The position numbers and the translations under genes were made by a program. Below, piece after piece: positions 12,706-25,196 of a stretch of 64,000 nt of DNA. This DNA comes from Cryptomeria japonica (taxonomy: Eukaryota; Streptophyta; Pinopsida; Cupressales; Cupressaceae): NCBI RefSeq assembly GCF_030272615.1, contig NC_081414.1, forward strand, positions 817,542,396-817,606,395, written 5' to 3'. Below the pieces are notes generated by a model. That model was not told where the DNA came from. It saw nothing but the letters and a program-made list of their open reading frames with translations, and searched no databases. Each line of letters begins with the position of its first letter. Positions within the stretch are counted from its first letter, which is position 1.

Positions 12706-13018
12706 AGATTCATTGGTATAATAAATGTTAGTTGAATGTTATAATGAGTATGATCATGATCTCCTTTGCCTTAATTAGAGTAATATATTATATAAACAAA
12801 ATTAGTTCTACTTTTTAGTGATGCTCACTTGGGTAAGAAGTGAGCATTACAAAAAACTTAAAGAAAAAACATAAATAGATAATGTAATTAACTTAATAAA
12901 ATTTAACTAACATTTTTTTAATAAATCATACCTAAATTATTGACTAACAAAATAAATAACATGAATAATATATTTACTAAATGTAGCCACCCCTTCTCTC
13001 AAAAATACAAATAAAAAT
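12706..13018. other. AT-rich flank with one hairpin, no gene
   Basis: Very AT-rich DNA with no coding potential. An inverted repeat at 12818-12850 has 13-base arms (GTGATGCTCACTT and AAGTGAGCATTAC, 12 of 13 paired) around a 7-base loop. It may be a small transposon end or a chance palindrome; no function is assigned. Confidence 0.5.
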
Positions 13019-14092
13019 AAACATATTCTAACTACATAATAGCAAGTAGGAGTGATAAATCACTTATTATATAAAAATTATTAATTACAATAAATTAATC
13101 TTATAAATTTTATTTCTATTTTTTATAAATAATACTAAAATAAGAAATAATCAAAAAATTTATTAAAAAATAATTAATGAATTTTTATTTTTTTTGAAAT
13201 ATATGTAATTTAAGATTATATAACTTTCAAGTTTTATTAACTTAAAAGATGATCTCAATACTTCAAAAGCTAGATAAAACAAAAAGAGAAAAGAAAGATA
13301 AATTGTATTGATATTTATCATTAATTAATTATGGGACCAAGTCTATGGCACAATTTGACAATTAAAAGATTGCTTACAACTTTTAGTAAGTTATAGCAAA
13401 GTTATCATAGACAATTGATTTGTCAGATTTTTTACTTGGTTTTCCTTTCACATCTTGAATACATAAGTAAAAGATTCAATGGAAGCAGATCAAAGTTCGT
13501 AAGCAATATAAATTGTATTGACATTTGTCATTAATTCATTATGGGACCCATTTTATGGCACAATTAGACAATTAATATATTGCTTTCAACTTTTGATAAG
13601 TTATAGCAAAAGTATCATAGACAATTGATTTGTCATATTTTTTATTTGATTTTTATTTCAAATCTTGAATGCATAAACAAAAGATTCAATAGAAATAGAT
13701 AAGAATTGATAACATATTTCATAATCAATAAGTAACAATTCCCAATAAAAATTGACTGATTAATATTGTTGTCAGTGTGTGGTCCTTATACAATGACTAA
13801 TTCCAATACAATGGAAGATAAATAGTGTTACCATCAAAATTGGCTTAGTTGAATTGGAAAGAAGAGCATTTCATATCTCCAATGAATTCTCACCACACAA
13901 CTCACAATATATGTTTTTTGTCATTATATGATAGTAAAAACACATTTAGCATAATTACATTTTTAGAAAAATAAATGGCTAAAAATTCAAACACATTCAT
14001 TGAACACTAAATACCATGCAAAGCATTCAAATTCCACTCTTTGCATTCGCAATATAAATATCAGTGTGCTTGTAAAGTTGAGCACAAACATT
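13019..14092 (+). repeat. Upstream promoter module, copy A (orphan)
   Basis: First of three tandem modules leading to the terpene synthase. Each starts near aaacatattctaactac and ends near gttgagcacaagcatt (gcacaaacatt here). In copy C this end lies just before the terpene synthase start codon. Copy A keeps a TATAAATA box at 14053-14060 but has no coding sequence after it. It contains two diverged direct sub-repeats of about 200 bp (starting near 13297 and 13508), each with gataaattgtattga or similar and a TTGAC-containing inverted pair. The module is therefore interpreted as a duplicated promoter rather than a gene. Confidence 0.75.
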
Positions 14093-14337
14093 AAACATAT
14101 TCTAACTACATAATAGCAAGTAGGAGGGATACATCATTTATTATATACAAATTATTACTTACCATAAATTAACTCTTATAAAATTTTACTTCTATTTTTA
14201 TAAGTAATACTAAAATAAGAAATAATCTGAAATTTAATTAAAAAATAATTAATGAAAATTAAAAATTTATTTGAAATGCATGTAATTTAAGACTAGATCA
14301 CTTTCGAGTTTTATTAACTTGAAAGATGATCTCAATA
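14093..14337 (+). repeat. Upstream promoter module, copy B, left part
   Basis: This matches the start of module A (aaacatattctaactac onward). The module is broken at 14337 by a solo LTR and resumes at 18744. The five bases caata at 14333-14337 are duplicated at 18739-18743. Confidence 0.75.
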
Positions 14338-17300
14338 TGTAATGCCCCACCAAGAAACCCTGAAGGGATTAAGCCATAATACAAGAATAGAGTGCAATAA
14401 TTTTTTTAAAAAAAGTTACACCACAAAGATACAACAAGATATCAAAGATTCAGATTACATAGCGGAAGACTTCAACTAACACCTAAAGAGTTTCCCAATG
14501 AGATTACTTAAATTTCACAATTCACTAGACTCACACAATTAATCCAATAAGCGGATAATACTAATAACGAGATAATTCTTAATCAGGATAATTTCTTTCA
14601 AAGGATGGAAATATAAATCACAAACAAAGATTCATCCATAAGATCTATTCATAATCTTCATTCAAACTTTTCATTTAAAATTACAAGTCATACATCGAAT
14701 AATCTAATACACTAGAATTCCATCATAAACATAAGAGATCTTTCCAAGCATACTTAATTTCCTTAACAACAACTGAATATATTCCATTACTCTAAGTTAC
14801 ATTCTTTCATATTCCAACTTATTGCATTTTAAGAGACGATTACATACATGCATCTACGATAAATCTCATCTAAACTACTTATGCATTCGATCAACATGGC
14901 ATTCAAGAAAGGACTGCATATAAACATTTAAAGTTAAATTCCATTTATCCACTTAACCATTCTAACATAAGCTAATCATACATGATAAAGCTGAATAAAG
15001 GAAACATAAGAGAATACATCACATAACACCATAATGATCTCGGAGTTCACCCCTAAAGGGCTACATCTCCGGGTCTGCTCAACTGCAAGACCCCTCTGAT
15101 AAATAATAAAGTTAAGAATACAAGAGGTTACACTATACAATCCAACCATCAAGGCGATACATAAACAATATACAAATGACCACATCGATCAATTAATACA
15201 TAAACGATCCCTGAAAAGAACAGGATCCAGCTGAACATAATCAAGCTAATACAAAGGTCCAGAAGAGCATCCATAAAACTGAGCCATCACCACCCAAGGT
15301 CTAACATGAAACTGATACTCACAAGGGCATAAACAAAGGATGACCCACAAGGTACTCTTAACAGGACAAAATGACAACACACTAGCGAACGTAGGGACAA
15401 GTGTCATCACACAACCTGGTATGGATACCATGGCAAGTCTTCATAGGTCCCAGCCCCATACACTGGGTTACCCTGGCAACCTAATCCAAGCTTCCAGCCT
15501 ATCCAAGCCTCATGTGGACCCACACATCCTCTCGTGAAGACAAGGATGATGGTTTGCCATTTCAGGCCTTCTCACAGCATGTCAAATCTATGATAGCACT
15601 CGTCCCATGTGTGAGGCACATTTATCTTACTTAGAGATTACAATCTAATCTACTTAAAGGTTATCACTTATTAGACTCACTTTCGATGGGTTACCCAGCA
15701 GCTACTTTGGGCGCGGCCCCCAATTCAAAAGCCACTTTCCCATATGACACTAGACTAAACTCAGATGAACTCAAAACCAGGGAATACACTTGGTCAGACG
15801 AACGGAGTTCAAGAAGGGAGAGACAAACATCCGGTCAACCACGACTCAAGATGAACACTTACTGACGGTACTCTAACTAGAGACCTGGCAACTAAGGTCA
15901 ACCACGAATCATCATTCGACTCACACAAGGAGGATATGATCAAAAATGACACTACCACAAACAATAGTCAACTCAAAAATGAGGACTGAAACAGGTACTC
16001 CAAGACATTCATACGACAGGGTCCTATCAAAATAAACACGACTTGCCATTTCATAAACAAAAGCGAATACAGAAATTAAACTCGCATAGGCAATAAACAG
16101 GAAAGACAATATTCAACAGATGCAATCTTTCCGAATTGATCTAAACATTAAATGTCGATCAAGTTTTCTACAAGATCTAAATCAGATTACAGTATCTACC
16201 TCATCTAGGGATAGGTTGTTCTTGGTTTTCTAACTCTTGAAGGTTCAAAGCATCGAACAGACATATAAAGCCATAAAGAGTTTTTAAACCAAATTCATAT
16301 TAATAGAACTCAGACAACCATTAATCAATTAAACAAGGTATTTAATCTCCAATCAAAACGTCATAGACATACTGGTTCAAAACCGTCCTCTACAGTTTCA
16401 TATTTTTCAATCCCAGATGCATAATACGGATCACAGAATATAATTATAAAAAGAGAATCTAATGAAGATAATCATTTCCAAAAGCACATCGTTTCAATTT
16501 CTACGATCAATGGTAAAATATCTCACTTACTTCTCGATTACTCAAATGATATGTTCTAAGATAATATTTAACATCATCAAATAGTAATTACATCGTATTT
16601 CAACGATTTTCCAATAACACATTATTCTATTTTGTTTTTAAACAATAATACCTCAATTAGCCAAATGCTCTAATCAGCTAGAAGGTAAGATCTAGATTTA
16701 TTAATCCAAGATCAATAAGAATATAAGCAACAATATTCAATTGCGAAATAACAGTTGTAGAACTTAATTAGGAAGAGGGCATAAGTCACGAAATGAAGTT
16801 GAATAACAATTAGCCTATAAACTCCATTATAAAGTTAATCAATACCAAACTAACATTTGTCAAGATTAATGCCACCTTAATCAAAATTAAGAACTAATTA
16901 AGACTAAGCATTAAAATAATATTTAAAATATCATATGCATTTTTTTGAATACTAAAAAAAAAACATTAAAAAAAAAAAAACATTTTATAAACTATGTTCT
17001 TTTTAAAAAAAATGCATTTAAAAACATAGGCGAGGGCGGGGCCCACCTCCCAACGGGATGGCTGGGCGCCCAAGCCCTAGCCGCTAGCGGAGAAGGCTCG
17101 CGGGCGGTGCCACGGTGGTGCCCGCAGGTCCGCGACGCCCTGCGGCCACCGCGACCACCGCCGTGAGCCGCGACACAGGCGTTGGGTGAGCGGGAGGAAG
17201 GTAAAATGCGCGGGGGATGAGCGGGGGAGGAGAGGAGGAGCGGGTGGAGCTCCGCTCCCCGCCCTCCAAACCCCAAACCCACAGTTAAAACATACAACAC

Positions 17301-18738
17301 ACAGGCTCACTTTAAACAAATCAATATCTTCCCCTTTATTTTTTTTAAAACACACAGGTTCGAAACAATAAAAACCAAAACGCCCACCACAATATGATAA
17401 TAAATGATTAAAAACGCACAGGCTCAAAATAATAAGTTCGTTTTAAACGAACTATGTTTTGGGTATCATGATATTTGATGATAAACACATTTTTTTTTTC
17501 CAAACACAAACAGGTTTTAACACCCAAAAGATATGAGGAATTACAACACCTCAAAAACATTTCCAGCCAAACTATCTAATTTACATTATCAGTTCATAAT
17601 CTTGGCATTCAATGGAGGATCTAAAACCAAGATAGCATGAAAACATTCAAACCCCCATTTCCATTTTAAACAATAACTAAAATTGAGAATTGGATCCTAC
17701 CTGATCTCGCATTCCTGGCAAGATCTATTGAAGAGTCCTAATCTCCAGCTACCAAAACCCTCCTTCTCCATCCAAAACCCCCAAATTTCATCTCCAAAAT
17801 CTTTTCCAACCAAAATTTTTCCAAAATTATCCATCCTCCAAAATTTCCCCAAATTTTGGGTTATATGGAAGAGTTGACCCAAAAATTCCATTTTTGGAAT
17901 TAAAATTCTTATTTAAAAATAATCTTCCAAAACTAATTCTCAAAATTAATTCCTTTCTAGCTATAGCAACAATTAACTTGCTTTTCAATTCAAAAAAAAT
18001 GATTTTCTCATTCAATCCAATTTAGCCTTTCTAATTTCAAAAGCCAACAGAATACAATTAAGTCTATCGCAATTAAATACCAAACTTTCTTTTCAACAGC
18101 ATATTCAAAATGCATTTAATATTCAAAATCAGTCATTTAATCGAACTCACTCCCAATTTAAAATAACCAATTCATATCAATGAAAATCGCATAACGAAAT
18201 CCCGAATTACTTTAGTCCAATAATCTCTAATGCACAAATACATATTTAATCAAAATAATTACTAAGGACTAATTAATCAATTTATCCATACACACCAAGC
18301 ACGCAAATCGAGAAGGTCAACCAAATAGATGACTCGCAAACCCAAACAAAAAGGGAATACCGACGACGGCTGACGATGCTCACTTGAGCATGACTAGGGT
18401 CAACTAGGGTCTTACGACCACCTAATCCAACTCCAAGGATAGAAGAGGTACACTCAAACCTGCAATTCCAGGTGAAGACGAACCTCGCACTCATGCTGCG
18501 TTGTACTTGAAATTTCCTGCAACCAAGAGTCATACATGCATACATATATAAAATTAATGAAAGCGTTAGCTCGATATTAATACCACGAAATAGGAACACT
18601 AAACAACTAGCATATACTAGTGCGAAAATCACATCCACAGCTATGCGTTAAATCAAGCATATGACTGTAACATTATATTAAGATAAACTAATCAAGATTA
18701 AACCAAGGTTAGAGATTGATTAGGGCAGGGGTACTACA
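14338..18738 (-). mobile_element. LARD-A solo LTR, reverse strand
   Basis: One 4.4 kb LARD-A LTR in reverse orientation: it opens with TGTAATGCCCC and closes with GGGGTACTACA on the plus strand. No internal domain, primer site or second LTR adjoins it. The flanks are perfect 5-bp duplications (caata, 14333-14337 and 18739-18743), and the empty site can be read in sister modules as ctcaatacttcaaaag. A complete target duplication around one LTR is the usual result of unequal recombination between the two LTRs of a full element. The GC island is at about 17025-17280. It is clearly diverged from copy 1, so it is older or a different subfamily. Confidence 0.92.
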
Positions 18739-18743
18739 CAATA

Positions 18744-19598
18744 CTTCAAAAGAGAGATAAAACAAAAAGAGAAAAGAAAGATAAATTGTATAGATATTTA
18801 TCATTAATTAATTATGGGACCAAGTCTATGGCACAATTTGACAATTAAAATATTGCTTTCAACTTTTGGTAAGTTATAGAAAAATTATCATAGACAATTG
18901 ATTTGTCAAATTTTTTATTTGGTTTTCCTTTCACATCTTGAATGCATAAGTGAAAGATTGAATTGAAGTAGGTCATAGTTGATAAGAAAGATAAATTGTA
19001 TTGACATTTGTCATTAATTAATTATGGGGCCCATTTTATGGCACAATTAGACAATTAAAAATATTGCTTTCAAATTTTGATAAGTTATAGAAAAAGTATC
19101 ATAGACAATTCATTTGTCATATTTTTTACTTGGTTTTCATTTCAAATCTTGAATGCATAAATAAAAGATTCAATAGAAGTAGGTCAGAATTGATAACATA
19201 TTTCATAATCAAAAAGTAACAATTCCCAATAAAAATTGATTGATTAATATTGCTATGAGTGTGTGGTCTAGATACAACGACTAATTCCAATATAATATAA
19301 ATATCTATTAATTTTATGTATCAATCAAATACCATTACCATCAGAATTGACTTAGTTGAATGGAGAGAAGATCATTTCATATCTCCAACGGATTCTCACC
19401 ACACAATTCACAATATATGCTTTTTGTCATTATATGGCTATAAAAACACACTTAGCACAATTACATTTCTAGAAAAATAAATGGCTAAAAATTCAAACAC
19501 ATTCATTGAACACTAAATACCATGCAAAGAATTCAAATTCCACTCTTTGCATTGACAATCTAAATATCTATGTGCTTGTAAAGTTGAGCACAAGCATT
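18744..19598 (+). repeat. Upstream promoter module, copy B, right part
   Basis: Continuation of module B after the solo LTR, with two sub-repeats of about 200 bp from about 18777 and 18981. It ends at gttgagcacaagcatt. The position matching the TATA box reads TCTAAATA (about 19559-19566), so the core promoter is damaged. No coding sequence follows. Confidence 0.72.
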
Positions 19599-19640
19599 AA
19601 ACATATTCTAACTACATAATAGCAAGTAGGAATAATAAAT
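19599..19640 (+). repeat. Upstream promoter module, copy C, left part
   Basis: The start of the third module (aaacatattctaactac, then agcaagtagga). It is interrupted at about 19640 by a LINE-like insertion and resumes at about 20241. Confidence 0.65.
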
Positions 19641-20240
19641 AATTCAGTTATAATAGGTGGTTTGATTTCTAACCTTTATGATGACACGATGTTTTCTCTT
19701 GTAGCCTTTTTGGATCATGTGTCTCTAGATATCTTGGCTGTGGCTGTTAATGTGTTTTCAGGTATTCATTTCATTCTTGATTAGTTGAAGGTTGTAATTT
19801 CTCTTTCGAGTGTAGTTGTGCCTCTACAAGTGGTTGCTCCAGAAGATTAGAATGTGGGGGCTTCCCAACCTTTGTCTCCTCCTTAGGAAGGTCCCAACAC
19901 TTGGTTTTTGCACTCCTGATGCTTCATGATCACCTTCTTCTTTGATAATTTTGTATTTGCTTCACATATTTTGGGGGGCTGGGCTTTATTGATGTAATTG
20001 GCTTTGTTGGCCCTTATGGTTTTTTGGGGATGGTTTGGGGCTGGTTTGGATTATTCACTTCTCCTCTTCGATTATAATCAGCTTTACTATTTTCCCATTT
20101 GGACTTTATGAGCAAGATCGGAGGTTTTCTTTGCCTGGTTCTTTCCTATCCATGCTCTTTGATCCAGGTTTGTATATAAAAATTATAAATATTAATAAAA
20201 TTAGTGGTCTTCCACTTGTATTGAAAAATAAATAAAAAAT
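19641..20240 (+). mobile_element. 5'-truncated LINE-like insertion
   Basis: About 600 bp that is absent from modules A and B at the matching place. Its 3' end (gtttgtatataaaaattat..., then a short run on ttagtggtcttccacttg, then an A-rich tail) matches the tail of the LINE-like relic ending at about 35871, which also ends in tggcttgcccacttc and an A run. Decayed frames resemble the C-terminal ORF segment of that relic (a FPL-like/VVPP-like stretch and a WSLH-like end). Target duplication: AT-rich, aataaat-like on both sides, not resolved. The plus-strand 66-codon frame at 20035 has no domain and lies in the 3' region. Confidence 0.65.
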
Positions 20241-21203
20241 CATTATATATAAATTATTAATTATCATAAATTAATTCTTATAAATTTTTATTTCTATTTT
20301 TATAAATAATATTAAAATAAGAAATTATCTAAAATTTTATTAAAAATTAATTAATGAAAATTAAAAATTTATTGGAAATGCATGTAATTTAAGATTAGAT
20401 CACTTTCGAGTTTTATTAACTTAAAAGATGATCTCAATATTTCAAAAGTTAGATAAAACAAAAATAGAAAAGAAAGATAAATTGTATTGACAGTTGTCAT
20501 TAATTAGTTATGGGACCAAGTCTATGGCACAATTTGACAATCAAAATATTTCTTTCAACTTTTGGTAAGTTATAGCAAAATTGTCATGGGCAATTGATTT
20601 GTCAAATTTTTTACTTGGTTTTCCTTTCATATCTTGAATGGATAAGTGAAAGATTCAATTAAAGTAGGTCATAGTTGGTAAGAAAGATAAATTGTATTGA
20701 CATTTGTCATTAGTTAATAATGGGACCCATTTTATGGCACAATTAGACAATTAAAATATTGCTTTCAACTTTTGGTAAGTTATAGCAAAAGTATCATAGA
20801 CAATTGATTTGTTAGATTTTTTACTTGGTTTCCCTTTCAAATCTTTAATGCATAAATTAAAAATTCAATAATGATTAATATTGATGTGAGTGTGTGGTCC
20901 AGATATAATGACTAATTCCAATATAATATAAATATCTATTAATTTTATGTATCAATCAAATACCATTACCATCAGAATTGACTTAGTTGAATTGGAGAGA
21001 AGATCATTTCATATCTCCGATGGATTCTCACCACACAATTCACAATATATGCTTTTTGTCATTATATGGCTGTAAAAACACACTTAGCATAATTACATTT
21101 CCAGAAAAATAAATGGCTAAAAAATTAAACACGTTCATTGAACACTAAATACCATGCAAAGCATATAAATATCAGTGTCCTTGTGAAGTTGAGCACAAGC
21201 ATT
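20241..21203 (+). repeat. Upstream promoter module, copy C, right part (active position)
   Basis: The rest of module C, with two sub-repeats of about 200 bp from about 20473 and 20683. It carries TATAAATA at 21164-21171 and ends with gttgagcacaagcatt at 21203, 54 bases before the start codon. Compared with copy A, about 27 bp just before the TATA box is missing, bringing gcaaagcat next to ataaatatc. Confidence 0.72.
21164..21171 (+). promoter_or_regulatory. TATA box of the terpene synthase
   Basis: TATAAATA lies 94 bases before the ATG at 21258. Transcription would then start near 21195, leaving an untranslated leader of about 60 bases. The same box is kept in module A and mutated in module B. 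Confidence 0.65.
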
Positions 21204-22250
21204 CAACTTATAAATTTTTGTTGGTCTCAATTTTTTTGGACACAACATTTAATTGCGATGTCTACTTTGAAGGGAGATAACATTTCTTCTATTTCTTCTG
21301 TGGAAACACCTCAAAAATATTTAAATCTGTGGAACGATGAGTTTGTCCAATCTATGGAAACACCATATGGGGTAAATAACTTCTTTTCTATTCTCAACAA
21401 AGTTTTCCTTTGTAGATTCTTCTGCTATTTTTTCTTCCTTGTTGATTGTGCATTTTTCAGGGATCTGAATACCGAGAACGTGTGGAAACACTAGTTAAGG
21501 AAGTGAAAATGTTTTTAAAAGAAATGCAAACTGGATTAGATGGTGATTTGATCGAGCGACTTGAGATGGTTGATGCATTGCAATGCCTCGGAATAGATCC
21601 ATATTTTCAGGCTGAAATAAAAGAAGCTCTTGATTATGTTTACGGGTTTGTTGAATTTTTCTTTTACCATTTGGGTTGCTAACAAAATATATAAATTGTG
21701 ATGGAAATCCTAACATATTACTCGATTGTCAGTGTTAAAGTTTCTATATAGGTGATAAATATCTTTTGAGGTTACATAGCTCGCTTGTGATAGAAATAGT
21801 TTTGCAGTGGATCTTACATGATTGAATACATTAACAAAAAGGTTTAGTTAATAATGGATGCAGATGTTGGGATGGAAGTGTGGGCATGGGATTAGAATCC
21901 AGAAGTGTTACGAAGAATTTGAATGCTACAGCTTTAGGACTCAGACTTCTCAGGCTCCATCGTTATGGTGTATCTGTAGGTACCCAAATAGCGTAATATA
22001 ATTTAAATATATTTTTCAATCCTTATTCTATATATGAAAGTTGCAACTATCAGAGAATGTATATATATATTTTTTGATATATTTATACTGATTCCAATAA
22101 CTCACTGTACTTTTAAAATGTCTTTTCTTTCATTATCAACCTTAATAATTTCTTTATTGTTTTCTAGTACTTACATAGAGATGATTAATGATTTGTTTAT
22201 GTGTTATACTATGGGAAGATGTGTTGCATAACTTCAAAGATAAAAGTGGG

Positions 22251-22253
22251 TAG
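22251..22253 (+). other. Premature TAG in terpene synthase exon 4
   Basis: The frame before it reads VLHNFKDKSG and after it [11 protein letters not shown], both expected for the family, so no splice shift avoids it. A single C-to-T change from CAG (Gln) would create it, and CAG is a plant CHG methylation context. It leaves 149 codons, all before the catalytic domain. Confidence 0.88.
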
Positions 22254-23325
22254 TTCTTTTTCTCGGAAGGAAACAATGATAATAATCAGAATATTATTGT
22301 AGAGGAATATGGGATGCAAAGTATTCTCAATCTCTTTAGAGCTTCAAGTGTGGAATTTCCAGGAGAAAAAGTTATGGAAGAAGCGAAAATGTTTAGTTCA
22401 ACATATCTTAAGCAAATATTACAAAAAAATGAAAATACATATAAGAAAAGTTTTCTGAAAGAGGTAATTTTTTTTAAATTGAATTATTATATTAAGAACA
22501 TTCTTAAAATAGAAGTTAATGGATAATTATTAAATTTTATCATTTTAATTCCATAGGTGGAATATGCACTCTTGTATGAATGGACTCATACCTTTTCTAG
22601 ATGGGAGGCACAAAATTTCATTGAAATATATGAAGAGGACAATTTCAAGTAAAAGTTACAAATATTATTATCAATTATTTTTCAACTTTTCAATTAATAA
22701 TAGATTTTAAACTTCTTTGAGCTAATTAAGAGATTTTTTTCAGGTTAAAGGATAACAAGATTCTGGAATTGGCAAAATTAGATTTCAATATATTACAGTT
22801 TGTGTACAAGATGGAGATGAAAAAAGTCTCTAGGTAATTATCACTGTCAAACAAATTAAATAATTTTTTTTTTGAAAATGATAGATTTAAATAATATGAA
22901 AGCAACAAAAACAATTAATAATGAAAATATTATAAATTTATGCAATAGTTTAATGTTTGATCTAATCATAAATTAAACAGTTGATTACTTTGTTGATATA
23001 TTTGAATGAATTCAACCAAGGTTTATCATGCATTGAGAACTACCAATTTAAAACATTTATATTCTTGATAAGAGCATGGATATAGTTAAAAGAAAAATTT
23101 AATTATTCTGAACCTATCAATTTTAAAATTAATTATTAAAAAGAATGTAATAATTTAATTTATTTTTATGACAGTTGGTGGGCAGAATGCGAGATCATTA
23201 AATTGATTTCAATTAGACAACGTCCCATGGAATATTATTTGTTAGGAGTTAGTGCTGCAGATGAAGAGGAATTTTGTAGTAGTAGAATGGCTTTTACCAA
23301 ATCAACAACACTTCTTTCTTTAGTG

Positions 23326-23340
23326 GACGATCTTCTTGAT
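23326..23340 (+). other. First aspartate-rich motif (DDLLD) of the terpene synthase
   Basis: Codons 332-336 read DDLLD, the family's first Mg-binding site for the diphosphate, 35 residues after the RxR arginines (RQR). A further Asp follows at 337. Confidence 0.85.
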
Positions 23341-24059
23341 GATTACTTAACATTTGAGCAAGCTGAACTTGTTGTTAGGTCTATTACTCAAGGTTGGGAT
23401 ATTTCTATTGTACAAGATATTCCAGTTGATTTCAAGAGAATTCTAGAATTTATTTTTCAAACAGTACATGAATTGGCAAATGAGGCAACTGGAAAGCAAG
23501 GACGTGACATGATGCCATTTATTACAAAAGTAGTAAGTATACTTTTCTAAAATATGAATTTATTATTTGCTTCTTTTTTTTAATTCAAATATTACATGAT
23601 ATAGTAATAATAAAAAAATACCTTAGATTCAACATTAATAAGAAAAAACAAACTCTTATGCTATTTTAGTTTAGAATTGTTTTGTTTTATAAATATGTTT
23701 TAATTTTAATTTTAAAACTGTTTCATTTCATCTTAAAATTTAGTTTTAGTAATGTATTTTTTCTAGTTTTGTATGTAGCTTTTAATTATATTTTTAAAAA
23801 AATCTACATTAATTATTTTATTTAAAATATAAAATTAGAAGTTATTTTTTTACTTAAAAAATATAGTACATATTATATACTTATATCTAACTTTTAAATG
23901 TTTCATTTATAGACATTAAGATATTTTACGATTTTGAAGTCTTTATATTTAAAAATAAATATTTGTTTTAAATTATTTTTATTTCAAAGTTAGGCCATGA
24001 ATTACGTCATCCTACCACCAATCTAGATCACATCTCTTGACTTAATTTGAAAGTGTTTT

Positions 24060-24360
24060 TTTTATGGAGCTCCAGACCTACGAGCATGACAGCCCAACAA
24101 GGGCATGAAGCCCCCCGAGCTGCTAGCCTAGTGAGGGCCTTCACAAAGTATTTTTTGCCACCCGATATGGGGGCACGAACCAATAGGTTGAACCTCTTCG
24201 ACTAAGAGCCAAGGACTGAGAGGTATCCATTCTGCCATATTCGCCCGGAGCATGATCCCAACCTCATCCCTTATGATGTTAGAGTCTTGCACTCAGCAAG
24301 ACTTGATCCTTGATGGGCTCATTTGGAGCCATTCAACTTCATTATAGCTACTTAGAAAAA
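24060..24360. mobile_element. GC-richer insertion-like block in terpene synthase intron 7
   Basis: Intron 7 (23533-24965) is 1433 bp while the other introns are 89-341 bp. Within its AT-rich sequence lies about 300 bp of much higher GC content (from about tggagctccagacc to tggagccattcaactt). It has no open frame and its family is not recognised. An old transposon fragment is the likeliest reading; edges and target duplication were not resolved. Confidence 0.45.
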
Positions 24361-25196
24361 TATAAATAGTATCATGAATGAATAATCTTCTAGATTCTCC
24401 AATTGAAGTGTCTTTTTTAGAAAGGCCTATACAAAATATTTACTATTTAAATAATTACAATCACAATTAGGATTTTGTAACACCATACAACACCTACCCT
24501 TAAAAAGATGAGGTATTTGAGATAATTTATTAAAATAATACTCATGTTTGCATGAATATTAACTATTGTATATATTAGTATTGGATTCTAGAAACTAATA
24601 TTAATAGTAGTATAGATATCGTATTTTATTTATTTAAGAGTTATTTTACTTTAATATAAGATTATTTTTATTTACTTTATTGTGAACATAAATTATTTAA
24701 TTTATTTAAAAATTAATTTAATTATTTGATAGTATTTATTTTATTTGAATCTCATTTCTTTATAATACTTAAAAATTTCAATTTCTTTTAGAAAAGTAAG
24801 TGAAATGAAAGTACACTAAGCATGTAAAAGATATAAGGGATATTATTTTTGTATTATTTTTTTGGACAAATTTATTGTGACTACTTTTTAAGATCAAATT
24901 AAATTTATAAATTATGAAAAAAAATTAGGAGATTGAATTAGTAATTCAGGTTTATTATGATTTAGTGGGCAGATTATGCTGAAGCTAGTTTACAACAAGC
25001 ACAGTGGAACATAAGTAAACATGTTCCAACCTATAATGAGTACATGAACATTGCATCAACAACAGCAGCAATTGGACCATTATTGTTGCACCCTCTTCTC
25101 TTGGCAACTCAACATTTAGAAGACAACACTATTCAAAAGACATTTAATAATCAATGCAGATTCTATGAGCTCATATGGATGTCTTCACGTTTAATT

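Noticed and set aside
21138-21257. An upstream start for the terpene synthase in the open frame from 21138
   Set aside because: The TATA box lies inside that stretch and the family's conserved text begins only after the ATG at 21258.
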